39,870 bases of DNA from Sedimentisphaerales bacterium. Lineage in GTDB: Bacteria > Planctomycetota > Phycisphaerae > Sedimentisphaerales > Anaerohalosphaeraceae. Where the stretch lies: assembly GCA_016930745.1 (NCBI GenBank), contig JAFGGE010000066.1, forward strand, positions 1 through 39,870. Reading direction: 5' to 3'. The first letter of the stretch is position 1; each line of letters begins with the position of its first letter. Below, in pieces: positions 7,458 through 15,474 of this stretch. A program made the position numbers and the translations under genes. Under the pieces are notes generated by a model. The model saw only the letters and a list, made by a program, of their open reading frames with translations, was not told the DNA's origin and did not search any database.

Positions 7458-8807
7458 ATGAACGGGACAAAATTCCGAATTACACGACGTCAATTCCTGG
7501 GCACAACCGCCGCCGCAACAACAGCGTTCACCATCATTCCACGGCACGTGCTGGGAGGAACAGGCAGTAAAGCGCCAAGCGACAAGCTGAATATTGCCGG
7601 TGTCGGAATTGGAGGCAAGGGATATTCCGATCTGACCAGCGTTGAAAGTGAAAATATTGTCGCCCTGTGCGATGTGGACTGGCGTCATGCATCCGGGGCC
7701 GCCCGGAGGTTTCCCGATGCCCGTAAATGGCAGGACTTCCGCAAGATGCTGGATGAGCAGAAAGAGATTGACGCCGTGATTACGGCCACTCCCGACCATC
7801 TGCATGCGGTTGTCTCTATGGAGGCGATGAAGCGGGGCAAGCATATTTTCACGCAAAAGCCGCTGACCCATACCGTGTATGAAGCTCGGGCCCTTGCGGA
7901 AGCCGCCCAAAAATACAACGTCGCTTCCCAGATGGGAAACCAGGGTCAGGCCGGAGAAGAGACCCGGCTTTTGCGGGAAATGATCTGGGACGGGGCCATT
8001 GGGGCGATTCGTGAAGTCCATGTCTGGACGGACCGTCCCAATCGGGGTTTTACGGATGTCTACTGGCCGCAGGGAGTGGGACGACCTATGGATACGCCGC
8101 CTGTGCCGGAAGGGCTGGACTGGGATCTATTCCTGGGCCCGGCGCCGGTGCGTCCCTATCATCCGGCCTATCATCCGTTCCGATGGCGGGGGTGGTGGGA
8201 TTTCGGAACAGGGGCATTGGGCGATATCGGCTGTCATAGTCTGGATCCGATTTTTCGAGCGATGAAACTGGGCCATCCCCTGACGGTTCAGGCCGTTTCC
8301 ACCCTGGTCAACAGGGAAACCTATCCATCGGGCTCTATCGTCAAATATGAATTCCCCGCCCGCGGGGATATGCCGGCCGTTACCTTGACCTGGTATGATG
8401 GGGGCATGAAGCCGTTCCGTCCGGAGGAGCTGGAAGAAGGCCGCCAACTGGGCACTAATGGCACTCTCTTTGTGGGCGACAAGGGCAAGATACTCGACGG
8501 ACGGATTATTCCAGAATCGAAGCAAAAAGAATACACGATGCCGCCGAAAAGCCTGCCCCGCTCTCCGGGCCATTATGAGGAATGGATCACCGCCTGCAAA
8601 GGAGGTGAACCGGCCGGTTCGAATTTCAGTTTTGCCGGACCATTGACCGAGGTGGTCCTGCTGGGTAATATTGCCTTGCGGCTCGAACTGAAAGAGAAGG
8701 TTTCCCGCTTGAAACTGCAATGGGATCCGGAGAATCTGAAGATTACCAATCTGCCGGAAGCTAATCAGTTCCTGCATGTGGAATATCGTAAGGGCTGGAC
8801 TTTATAA
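7458..8807 (+). CDS. Tat-exported Gfo/Idh/MocA family oxidoreductase (QKP type)
   Basis: Start placed at the ATG at 7458, preceded by AAAGGACAGGA, giving 449 residues. An in-frame ATG at 7374 lies inside the previous gene and would read the GGAATC repeat as GIGIGIGI ahead of the Tat motif, so it is unlikely. Twin-arginine TRRQFLG is at 9-15, with VLGG closing the leader. The Rossmann loop is GVGIGGKG (48-55), the acidic motif CDVD (71-74), and the catalytic loop TQKP (132-135) again has Q in place of E. GDIGCHS later in the chain supplies the catalytic histidine. It resembles the first copy through most of its length, pointing to tandem duplication. It probably oxidises a related glycoside. 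Confidence 0.9.
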   Translation: MNGTKFRITRRQFLGTTAAATTAFTIIPRHVLGGTGSKAPSDKLNIAGVGIGGKGYSDLTSVESENIVALCDVDWRHASGAARRFPDARKWQDFRKMLDEQKEIDAVITATPDHLHAVVSMEAMKRGKHIFTQKPLTHTVYEARALAEAAQKYNVASQMGNQGQAGEETRLLREMIWDGAIGAIREVHVWTDRPNRGFTDVYWPQGVGRPMDTPPVPEGLDWDLFLGPAPVRPYHPAYHPFRWRGWWDFGTGALGDIGCHSLDPIFRAMKLGHPLTVQAVSTLVNRETYPSGSIVKYEFPARGDMPAVTLTWYDGGMKPFRPEELEEGRQLGTNGTLFVGDKGKILDGRIIPESKQKEYTMPPKSLPRSPGHYEEWITACKGGEPAGSNFSFAGPLTEVVLLGNIALRLELKEKVSRLKLQWDPENLKITNLPEANQFLHVEYRKGWTL

Positions 8808-8859
8808 AAGTTCAGTGACGCTAAGTAAACATGACACGACGGCGGAAAGGAGTATGCGT

Positions 8860-9876
8860 ATGATGCGCGTAGGGATTGTCGGATTCGGTTTTATGGGCCG
8901 GATGCATTATAAATGCTGGCAGGCCATGGAGGAAGCGGAGGTCGTGGCAATCTGCGATTCGAATCCGAATCTGATCGCCGACGCCAACAAGGCGGTGGGC
9001 AACATCGAGGGGGCCGCCGATCATATCGACTTCGAGAAACTGGAGGTTTTTTCCGACTACGACAAATTTCTCAGCCGCGGCAAAGTGGATGCAATCTCCC
9101 TGGCCCTCCCGACGCATCTGCATCCCGACTTCTCCATCAAAGCGATGCAGGCGGGCGTGCATGTTCTTTGCGAAAAACCGATGGCCCTGGATGTGGCCGA
9201 ATGCGAGCGAATGATCGAGGCGTCCCGGAAAACAAGGAAGGTGCTGCAAATCGGCCACTGCGTACGATTCTGGCCGGAATACGCCAAGGCCAAGGAGATC
9301 GTCGACAGCGGCTGCTACGGCAGGATCCGCGCGGCGATGCTGCAGCGGCTCAGCGCCCCGCCGACGTGGGCCACAGACGGCTGGCTGGCAGATGAGAAAC
9401 GAAGCGGCGGGATGGTCCTCGATCTGCATATCCACGATACCGACTATGTGCAGTATCTGCTGGGCACGCCGAAAGCGGTCCGAAGCTTCATCGCTCGAGG
9501 AAAAACAGGGGGGGCGCTTCATGTGGCGACGCATTACCGGTATGACGACGACAAGGTTATTACCGCTGAGGGCGGCTGGGCCATGGCCCCGACATTCGGT
9601 TTTGAAATGAGTTTCAATCTTCTCCTGGAAGGCGCTACGTTGACTTATGACTGCACGCGCAGCCCGGCGCTGCGGGTTTGCCCCTGTGACGGCGAGGCGT
9701 TTACGCCGGACGTGGCCGGCGGGGACGGATATTCCCGACAAATCGAGTATTTTGCCGGCGTCATCCAGGGCACAAACGCCGAAGAAGTGCTTACCCTGGA
9801 ACAATCGATGGAGTCAGTGCGAATCATACGGGCCGAGAGCGAATCGGCCGCCAAAGACAAAATGATTTCCCTGTAG
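8860..9876 (+). CDS. cytoplasmic Gfo/Idh/MocA family oxidoreductase
   Basis: 338 residues from the ATG at 8860, seven bases after AAAGGAG; the adjacent ATG at 8863 is equally possible, and the in-frame ATG at 8776 would sit inside the previous gene. No Tat or other signal: the protein starts directly with the first strand MMRVGIVGFGFMG. Canonical EKP (E105 K106 P107) and LDLHIHDTD (188-193 region) supply the catalytic lysine and histidines. It is shorter than the exported copies and belongs to a different branch (inositol/sugar dehydrogenase-like, NAD(P)-binding). Within the operon it is well placed to reduce or oxidise the imported keto sugar in the cytoplasm. The exact substrate is not readable from sequence. 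Confidence 0.9.
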   Translation: MMRVGIVGFGFMGRMHYKCWQAMEEAEVVAICDSNPNLIADANKAVGNIEGAADHIDFEKLEVFSDYDKFLSRGKVDAISLALPTHLHPDFSIKAMQAGVHVLCEKPMALDVAECERMIEASRKTRKVLQIGHCVRFWPEYAKAKEIVDSGCYGRIRAAMLQRLSAPPTWATDGWLADEKRSGGMVLDLHIHDTDYVQYLLGTPKAVRSFIARGKTGGALHVATHYRYDDDKVITAEGGWAMAPTFGFEMSFNLLLEGATLTYDCTRSPALRVCPCDGEAFTPDVAGGDGYSRQIEYFAGVIQGTNAEEVLTLEQSMESVRIIRAESESAAKDKMISL

Positions 9877-9895
9877 GATGGATAAGGAGACGGAC

Positions 9896-10720
9896 ATGAT
9901 ACGATGCGGAAAATGGCCGGTGGGCGTATGCAGTTGGTCCCTGCAGACCGATGTACAGGGCGTAGCGAACGCCATGAAAAAAATTGGACTCAGCCATGTC
10001 CATCTGGCGGTTACGCCCGCCGTGGGGGAGCAGGGGAAACCATACCTTGCCGCCGTCAAAAAGCAGGACTGGACGATCAGCGCCACGATGGTCAATTTCC
10101 CCCAGGAAGATTATTCCACGCTGGACAGCATTCGCGTAACCGGGGGGATCGCTCCGGACGATTGCTGGCCGCAGAATCGCGACCTGTTTTTCGCCGCCGC
10201 GGATATTACGGCTGAGCTGGGCGTCCAATATGTCTCGATGCACCTGGGCTTTCTGGACCATCATGATCTGGCCTATGCCAGAAAATTTTTCGACCGCACA
10301 AAAGAACTGGCCGACAAAGCCAAACAGAACCATCTTGTGCTGCTATTGGAGACCGGACAGGAAAGCGCCGCGGACTTGCAGCATTTTCTCAAGGAATTTA
10401 ATCATCCCGCCGTCGGCGTCAACTTCGATCCGGCCAATATGATCCTGTATGACAAGGGCGACCCCATTGAGGCCGTCCGGGTTTTGGCGCCCTGGATTAA
10501 ACATATCCACATCAAAGACGCCAACCGTACCCGGCAAATTGGAACCTGGGGCGCCGAAGTGCCCTGGGGCGACGGGCAGGTCGGCATGCAAGCGTTTCTT
10601 GAAGCTCTTAAAGAGATTGGCTTTGAAGGAACCCTGGCGATCGAACGAGAAGCCGGCGACAACCGAATCGGAGATATCCAATTGGCCGCCAACCGGCTGG
10701 CGGGTTTTGCAGGGAAATAA
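9896..10720 (+). CDS. sugar phosphate isomerase/epimerase (xylose isomerase-like TIM barrel)
   Basis: 274 residues from the ATG at 9896, six bases after AAGGAG; only 19 bases separate it from the preceding stop. The barrel shows the metal site typical of the AP-endonuclease family 2 / hexulose epimerase group: E152 (LLLETG), D178 (NFDPAN), H205 (HIHIKD) and E250 (AIEREAG). These bind a divalent ion that activates a keto/enediol sugar for isomerisation or epimerisation. In 3-keto-glycoside pathways such a protein accompanies the oxidoreductases and DUF1080 hydrolase, which fits here. No signal peptide, so it is cytoplasmic. Substrate specificity is inferred only from context. Confidence 0.85.
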   Translation: MIRCGKWPVGVCSWSLQTDVQGVANAMKKIGLSHVHLAVTPAVGEQGKPYLAAVKKQDWTISATMVNFPQEDYSTLDSIRVTGGIAPDDCWPQNRDLFFAAADITAELGVQYVSMHLGFLDHHDLAYARKFFDRTKELADKAKQNHLVLLLETGQESAADLQHFLKEFNHPAVGVNFDPANMILYDKGDPIEAVRVLAPWIKHIHIKDANRTRQIGTWGAEVPWGDGQVGMQAFLEALKEIGFEGTLAIEREAGDNRIGDIQLAANRLAGFAGK

Positions 10721-10759
10721 ATTTCTATCGCGTATCTTCTGAAAAAACGGAGGATAAAG

Positions 10760-12106
10760 ATGAAAGGAAAAAGAATGAAATGTAAAACTGTTCCGTTCGC
10801 AACATTTGTATGGATGCTGTTTGCATCCATGTCGGTTATGGCCCAGAGCCAGTCTATTCCCGAAGGTTTTATTCCTTTGTTTAACGGACACAACCTGGCC
10901 GGCTGGAAGGGACTGTTGAAATCCCCTTACGACAATCCGATCCGCCGGGCCGGCCTTTCGGAACAAGAGAGGAAGCAACTTCAGGACCAGGCCGATGAAC
11001 TGATGCGCCAGCACTGGACGATCAAAGACGGCGTTCTCTGCTTCGACGGCAAGGGCTTCAGTCTCGCCACCGCGCGAGAGGATTATGGCGATTTTGAGCT
11101 GCTGGTCGACTGGAAGCTGGTCACGCCCAAAGGCGACAGCGGTCTTTATTTGCGCGGCTCGCCCCAGGTCCAGATCTGGGATCCCGAATACCGCAAGATC
11201 GGAAGCGGCGGCCTGTATAACAATCAAAAGAATCCCAGCGAACCATTGAAAATCGCGGATAAGCCCGTCGGCCAATGGAACACATTCCGTATCAAGATGA
11301 TCGGGGACCGCGTTACCGTTCACCTCAATGGAGAATTGATTGTCGATCATGTCGTTATGGAAAACTACTGGGACCGTAATCGACCGATCTTTCCGACCGG
11401 TCAGATCGAGCTGCAATGCCACGGCGATCCGATCTGCTTTCGCAACATCTTCATTCGCGAAATTCCGCGTACGGGGCAATGGAAAAAACTTTTTAACGGT
11501 CGGGACATGGCCGGCTGGACCGAAGGGGCTCCGGCTTATCAAGTGAAGGATGACGCTATTTTGTGCGACCCGTCATGGGGAGTCAACGTCAAAGGATACC
11601 AGGTCGAAGACGGCACAATCGCATGTAAGCCCGGCGGAAATTTATACACGCTGGAAGAATTCACGGACTTTCAATTCAAATTTGAATTTAAGCTTACCCC
11701 CGGCGCCAACAACGGTCTGGGACTTCGCACGGGAATTCCCAGCCATGCCGCGTATGAAGCGATGGAATTGCAGATCCTCGACGACACCGCCGAAAAGTAC
11801 AAAGGCCTGCAACCTTATCAGTTCCATGGTTCGGTGTACGGCGTTGTTCCCGCCAAGACGGGCTTTCTCAAACCCATCGGCGAATGGAACCAGCAGGAAG
11901 TCATCGCCAAGGGATCGCATATCACCGTTATTCTGAACGAGAAAACCATCCTCGACGAAGATGTTCTCAAGGTCAGCAAGGACGGCACGGAAACTATGGA
12001 CCATCAAAAACATCCCGGTCTTACACGCACTAGAGGGCATATCGCGTTTCTCGGCCATGGAGATGTTCTGTGGTTTCGCAATATCGAGATCATGGAATTG
12101 AAATAG
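10760..12106 (+). CDS. secreted two-domain DUF1080 (3-keto-disaccharide hydrolase type) protein
   Basis: 448 residues; ATG at 10760 has GGAGG six bases upstream. Signal peptide ends near MSVMAQS (24-30). Two concanavalin-like DUF1080 domains follow, each opening with the signature LFNGxxxAGW: residues about 40-49 and 244-253. The first domain carries DSGLYLRG and QIWDPEY; the second carries ANNGLGLR, ELQILDD and YQFHGSVYGVVPAK, the usual DUF1080 core. Family members cleave 3-keto-glycosides after oxidation by partner dehydrogenases, which is exactly the local context. Residues 260-290 contain a 20-residue imperfect direct repeat (YQVKDDAILC / YQVEDGTIAC) not typical of the domain. Last gene of the operon, followed by a terminator. 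Confidence 0.85.
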   Translation: MKGKRMKCKTVPFATFVWMLFASMSVMAQSQSIPEGFIPLFNGHNLAGWKGLLKSPYDNPIRRAGLSEQERKQLQDQADELMRQHWTIKDGVLCFDGKGFSLATAREDYGDFELLVDWKLVTPKGDSGLYLRGSPQVQIWDPEYRKIGSGGLYNNQKNPSEPLKIADKPVGQWNTFRIKMIGDRVTVHLNGELIVDHVVMENYWDRNRPIFPTGQIELQCHGDPICFRNIFIREIPRTGQWKKLFNGRDMAGWTEGAPAYQVKDDAILCDPSWGVNVKGYQVEDGTIACKPGGNLYTLEEFTDFQFKFEFKLTPGANNGLGLRTGIPSHAAYEAMELQILDDTAEKYKGLQPYQFHGSVYGVVPAKTGFLKPIGEWNQQEVIAKGSHITVILNEKTILDEDVLKVSKDGTETMDHQKHPGLTRTRGHIAFLGHGDVLWFRNIEIMELK

Positions 12107-12130
12107 CCGCAGATTACAGCCGCGCAATGC

Positions 12131-12162
12131 AAAAGGGGCAGGCAAAAGACCTGCCCCTTTTT
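12131..12162 (+). terminator. rho-independent terminator of the oxidoreductase/DUF1080 operon
   Basis: AAAAGGGGCAGG (12131-12142) pairs perfectly with CCTGCCCCTTTT after a 7-base loop, and the T run extends to 12162. It lies 25 bases after the DUF1080 stop. The A run on the other arm means it can also end the opposing transcript that stops at 12179. Confidence 0.9.
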
Positions 12163-12178
12163 CATTGTATTGGCTTGA

Positions 12179-13408
12179 CTACTTCGGCAATGCTGATTTG
12201 ATCTGACTGAGACTTACCCCCAGGACTGCACGGGAAACCGTATCAAGCTGTCCTTCCGGCCCATGCAAATGAAACGTCCGGTGCAGATGCCCCATTGTCT
12301 CGCCGGGCTGGAGAGCCGCGGCCGGGGAGGAGGTTTCCAATTCATAGAACGGCCCCATGGGTTTTGCCCCCGGGGAAGCCGGCCCATCGTTGTACGAGTT
12401 CACCACATCTCCGGAAAACGGCTTTTCCTGCAGCTCCCACATGCTGTTGACGTAATCGGTCACGCCTTCCGGGAGAGTATACTGCACGATCGTAAGAACC
12501 TTATTGGCCGCATCATAACTGCCCATGACCGGTTTGGCTCGAAACGGGCTGATCCCGATCTTGCTTCGCATCTGGCCATCTCCGCTGAAAAACAGCACGT
12601 CATCTCTAACGACCAGCCGCTCGGGCGGCACCTTCCCGAAATAGGCATCATTGACCTTCGGGCCCAGTTCCGTTTCCGATCCGGCTTTGAACGGAATCAC
12701 CACGGTCGTCTTTGGCGAGGGCTTGTACATTCCTAAAATCCAGATCGACAATAACCCTTCCTCTTTGGTCCATGGCTTCTGACCGACATTTGCAATGCTG
12801 TTTTCGCTCTGATAGGCCACCATTTTCACCGTTTCCGGCACCTTCGTGTTCAATGCCAGTTCCGCCTGTCGGGCATCCAGCAAATGAATATTTCGTTTGA
12901 TCAATACATCGAATTGCGCGCCGGAATAATTCCTCAGTCTAGCCTGTTTCCGGAAGACAGCGGTGTCGTGCGTCTTTGAAAGCAGTTCATACGGTTCGGT
13001 GTCGATCACGACGGGCGTCTGCCAATCCTCGAAAATGAACTGTGCTCCCGGGGCGAAAAAAATGGCAAACTGGCCCCCTTCCGGCCCCATCCAGAATCGG
13101 TCTTCGCCGCCAAACGCGTTGATATGCGGCTCGAATTTGCCCGATGCGACCAAATCATAGTTAATCCATCCGTAACTCAACCCATCCGTCCCCCCGGCCG
13201 TACTGGTCATCACACGACCCTGGTAAGCCGGGACAACCGCCACCTGCGCCTGGCCATCCGGATCGGACAACACAAACGCATCGGTGTGCTCGGCAAGAAA
13301 TTCCACATCCTGACCGAACGTCTTTTCTCCATCCATACGCATCTCCATCATCCCGCAACCCGACGCCAACAGCGCCATGGCCATGACCACACATCCAAAA
13401 CTTCTCAC
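12179..13408 (-). CDS. putative lipoprotein, DUF6786-like
   Basis: Start set at a GTG at 13408, six bases after GGGAGG; this yields 409 residues with a short leader and lipobox LLASGC (Cys18), predicting a membrane-anchored lipoprotein. The upstream in-frame ATG at 13537 would run through the end of hypB and destroy the leader. The mature part reads TFGQDVEFLAEHTD, AVVPAYQGRVMTSTAGG, YGWINYDL and FGGEDRFWMGPEGGQF, a pattern I recognise from the DUF6786 family of Bacteroidota and planctomycetes, probably a beta-sandwich resembling carbohydrate-binding or mutarotase folds. Function is unknown. It follows hypB by 46 bases on the same strand, so it may be co-transcribed, though a functional tie to hydrogenase maturation is not obvious. 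Confidence 0.7.
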   Translation of the reverse strand: MRSFGCVVMAMALLASGCGMMEMRMDGEKTFGQDVEFLAEHTDAFVLSDPDGQAQVAVVPAYQGRVMTSTAGGTDGLSYGWINYDLVASGKFEPHINAFGGEDRFWMGPEGGQFAIFFAPGAQFIFEDWQTPVVIDTEPYELLSKTHDTAVFRKQARLRNYSGAQFDVLIKRNIHLLDARQAELALNTKVPETVKMVAYQSENSIANVGQKPWTKEEGLLSIWILGMYKPSPKTTVVIPFKAGSETELGPKVNDAYFGKVPPERLVVRDDVLFFSGDGQMRSKIGISPFRAKPVMGSYDAANKVLTIVQYTLPEGVTDYVNSMWELQEKPFSGDVVNSYNDGPASPGAKPMGPFYELETSSPAAALQPGETMGHLHRTFHLHGPEGQLDTVSRAVLGVSLSQIKSALPK

Positions 13409-13454
13409 GTCTGACCTCCCTTCATTCAAACCTGTGTCAATGTATTTAAGCCGG

Positions 13455-14099
13455 TTATGCGATCGTATCGCACAGCCAGTCATACCACTGCTGCATTCCC
13501 TCTCCGGTGGCCGCCGAGACCTGGAACACCCTGGCATGGGGATTGATCTTGCGGATATCCGTCAGCACCCGATCCAGATCGAACGGGATATAGGCTATCA
13601 GATCCATTTTATTGATCAATATCACATCGGCTCCGGCAAACGTACCGGGATACTTGATCGGCTTGTCGTCGCCCTCCGGCACGGAAAGCAGGACCACTCT
13701 CTTTTTTTCTCCCAGATCAAACGCCGAAGGACAAACCAGATTTCCCACATTCTCAATAAAAATCACGTCCTTTTCCGCCGCTTCGATCTGTTTTAAGGCA
13801 TCATGGACCTGCACCGCGGACAGATGGCAAGCCCCCTGCGTCTCAATCTGCACCGCCGCAGCGCCCGTCGCCCGGATCTTAGCCGCATCCGTATCGGTCT
13901 TGATATCGCCCTCGATGACCCCGATTTTGAGCTTATTTTTCAGCGCCAGGATAGTCCGCGAAAGCAGTGTCGTTTTGCCCGAACCGGGCGAAGAAATCAC
14001 ATTGAGACATAACACACCGTGGTTTTCAAAAAAAGCCTTGTTTTTTTGTGCACATTCGTCGTTTCGGTTCAGAATGCGCTTGTTCAGGGAAACTTTCAT
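13455..14099 (-). CDS. hypB: hydrogenase nickel-incorporation GTPase HypB
   Basis: 214 residues. P-loop SSPGSGKTT (36-44) and the guanine-specificity motif NKMD (163-166) mark a SIMIBI GTPase. Cys91-His92 (GACHLS) and Cys123 (NLVCP) form the G-domain metal site that shuttles nickel on GTP hydrolysis. The N-terminus (MKVSLNKRIL) lacks the CxxCGC high-affinity nickel motif and any histidine-rich tail, so this is the short HypB form without storage function. The start overlaps the hypA stop by four bases (ATGA), implying translational coupling. It works with HypA to load nickel into the large subunit of [NiFe]-hydrogenase in the cytoplasm. Confidence 0.95.
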   Translation of the reverse strand: MKVSLNKRILNRNDECAQKNKAFFENHGVLCLNVISSPGSGKTTLLSRTILALKNKLKIGVIEGDIKTDTDAAKIRATGAAAVQIETQGACHLSAVQVHDALKQIEAAEKDVIFIENVGNLVCPSAFDLGEKKRVVLLSVPEGDDKPIKYPGTFAGADVILINKMDLIAYIPFDLDRVLTDIRKINPHARVFQVSAATGEGMQQWYDWLCDTIA

Positions 14100-14446
14100 G
14101 TGTCCTCATCTTCAAATTCAATCTCTTCCAACAGCAGCGGGGCATCCGGCACAAAATCGAATTCGCTACTGCCGCAGGCCGGACAAGTGCCGGAGTAAAT
14201 ATCAAATTCAAACTCGTTTTGGCACCGTTTGCACGATGCGCGCAAGGGAATATGCCGAATTTCCAGGACTATGCCTTTGCACGGAGTATCTTGTGAAGCC
14301 ACATCCAGGGCAAACTGCATCGCCTCGTCATTGAGAGCGTTGAACTGGCCGCAGGAGATCCTGGCCCAAATCGGCTTTTTTCCGATCTTATCGGCTTCCA
14401 CAAGAATCGTCTCGATGATACTCTGCGCCACCGCGGTTTCATGCAT
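14096..14446 (-). CDS. hypA: hydrogenase maturation nickel metallochaperone HypA
   Basis: 116 residues beginning MHETAVAQ; the N-terminal Met-His-Glu is the nickel-binding motif of HypA. A structural zinc site follows as CKRC and CPAC (two CxxC pairs around residues 71-91). The acidic tail LLLEEIEFEDEDT is somewhat longer than usual. HypA delivers nickel to the hydrogenase precursor together with HypB. Its start codon overlaps the last base of the hypE stop (TGATG), so the two are translationally coupled. Confidence 0.95.
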   Translation of the reverse strand: MHETAVAQSIIETILVEADKIGKKPIWARISCGQFNALNDEAMQFALDVASQDTPCKGIVLEIRHIPLRASCKRCQNEFEFDIYSGTCPACGSSEFDFVPDAPLLLEEIEFEDEDT

Positions 14447-15474
14447 CAGCAGATCCTCGGCAATTCCCGGCCATAGGGCATTTGAACAATCCGACGTCCG
14501 CCAATTTTCGTCAGCAGTTCCACGATCCCGCCCCCTTCCTCTTGAGGAGTCGCCACCGTGCCGATCACCGCCGCCTGCGCTCCCAGCGTATGATCTCGAC
14601 AGATCCGCACGACTTCTTTGGCATCCTCGGAAGCGACGATCATGAGCATCTTGCCTTCATTGGCGATTTCAAGCACATCCAATCCGAGCATCTCCGCCGC
14701 CGCCCGGACCGTTGGATCGATTGGCAATGCTGTCTCTTCAATGACCACATCGCATCCCGCTCCGGCAGCGATCTCATTCAGGATTGCCGCCACTCCTCCC
14801 CGAGTCGGATCGCGCATGAATTTTACGCCGGGAACGGCTTCCAGAATCCGGGATGTCAGATCGGCCAGCGCAGAACAATCGCTTTTAAGCGGACTATCAA
14901 ACCGAATTCCCTTGCGGCGCGACAGGATTGTCATTCCATGATCCCCGATCGTGCCGTTAATAATAATTTTATCCCCCGGCTGAATCCGTTCGAAGGACAA
15001 ATTCACATTCGGCAACAATACTCCGATGCCGGCGGTGTTGATGAACAAGCCGTCGGCCGCTTCGGACTCTACTACCTTGGTATCTCCGGTTACCACAGGC
15101 ACACCCGCTTCCTGAGATGTCCGGCCAACGCTGTCCAGCACACGATCCAGAATTTCCATGGGAAAACCTTCTTCTATGATCAGGGCCAGACTTAATGCGA
15201 TCGGCCTTGCCCCCATGGCCGACAGATCGTTGATGGTTCCGCAGACCGCCAGCTTGCCGATATCCCCTCCATTAAAAAAGAGCGGCTGGACTACATAACT
15301 GTCGGTCGTAAAACAGAGGGAGGCGCCGTTAACGCGCAGCACAGCCCCATCCGTAAGCCGGTTAAGAACTTCATTGGCCAGTTTGGGCAAAATGGTTTTT
15401 TCGATGAGATTGGCCGTAAGACGGCCGCCGCCGCCATGGGCGAGGAGGATTTTCTGCGGCTCTTTATTTGCCAT
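14446..15474 (-). CDS. hypE: hydrogenase expression/formation protein HypE
   Basis: 342 residues ending in PRIC; the terminal cysteine is the residue carbamoylated by HypF and dehydrated by HypE to a thiocyanate, source of the active-site cyanide ligands. The N-terminal LLAHGGGGRLTANLI and later FTTDSYVVQPLFFNGGDIGKLA motifs are the ATP-binding signature of the PurM/ThiL-like fold. GDTKVVE and MRDPTRGGVAA are further conserved family blocks. Length is normal. It overlaps hypD by 11 bases. Confidence 0.95.
   Translation of the reverse strand: MANKEPQKILLAHGGGGRLTANLIEKTILPKLANEVLNRLTDGAVLRVNGASLCFTTDSYVVQPLFFNGGDIGKLAVCGTINDLSAMGARPIALSLALIIEEGFPMEILDRVLDSVGRTSQEAGVPVVTGDTKVVESEAADGLFINTAGIGVLLPNVNLSFERIQPGDKIIINGTIGDHGMTILSRRKGIRFDSPLKSDCSALADLTSRILEAVPGVKFMRDPTRGGVAAILNEIAAGAGCDVVIEETALPIDPTVRAAAEMLGLDVLEIANEGKMLMIVASEDAKEVVRICRDHTLGAQAAVIGTVATPQEEGGGIVELLTKIGGRRIVQMPYGRELPRIC

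Noticed and set aside
8821..9804. Long open frame antisense to the fourth oxidoreductase
   Set aside because: It is a frame shadow: its sequence has no recognisable domain, and the plus-strand frame has complete family motifs.
10343..11542. 399-residue open frame antisense to the isomerase and DUF1080 genes
   Set aside because: It spans two well-supported genes on the other strand, crosses their gap and shows no domain pattern or ribosome site.
13409..13537. N-terminal extension of the DUF6786-like lipoprotein
   Set aside because: It would overlap hypB and bury the lipoprotein leader; the GTG at 13408 has a near-perfect GGGAGG site.
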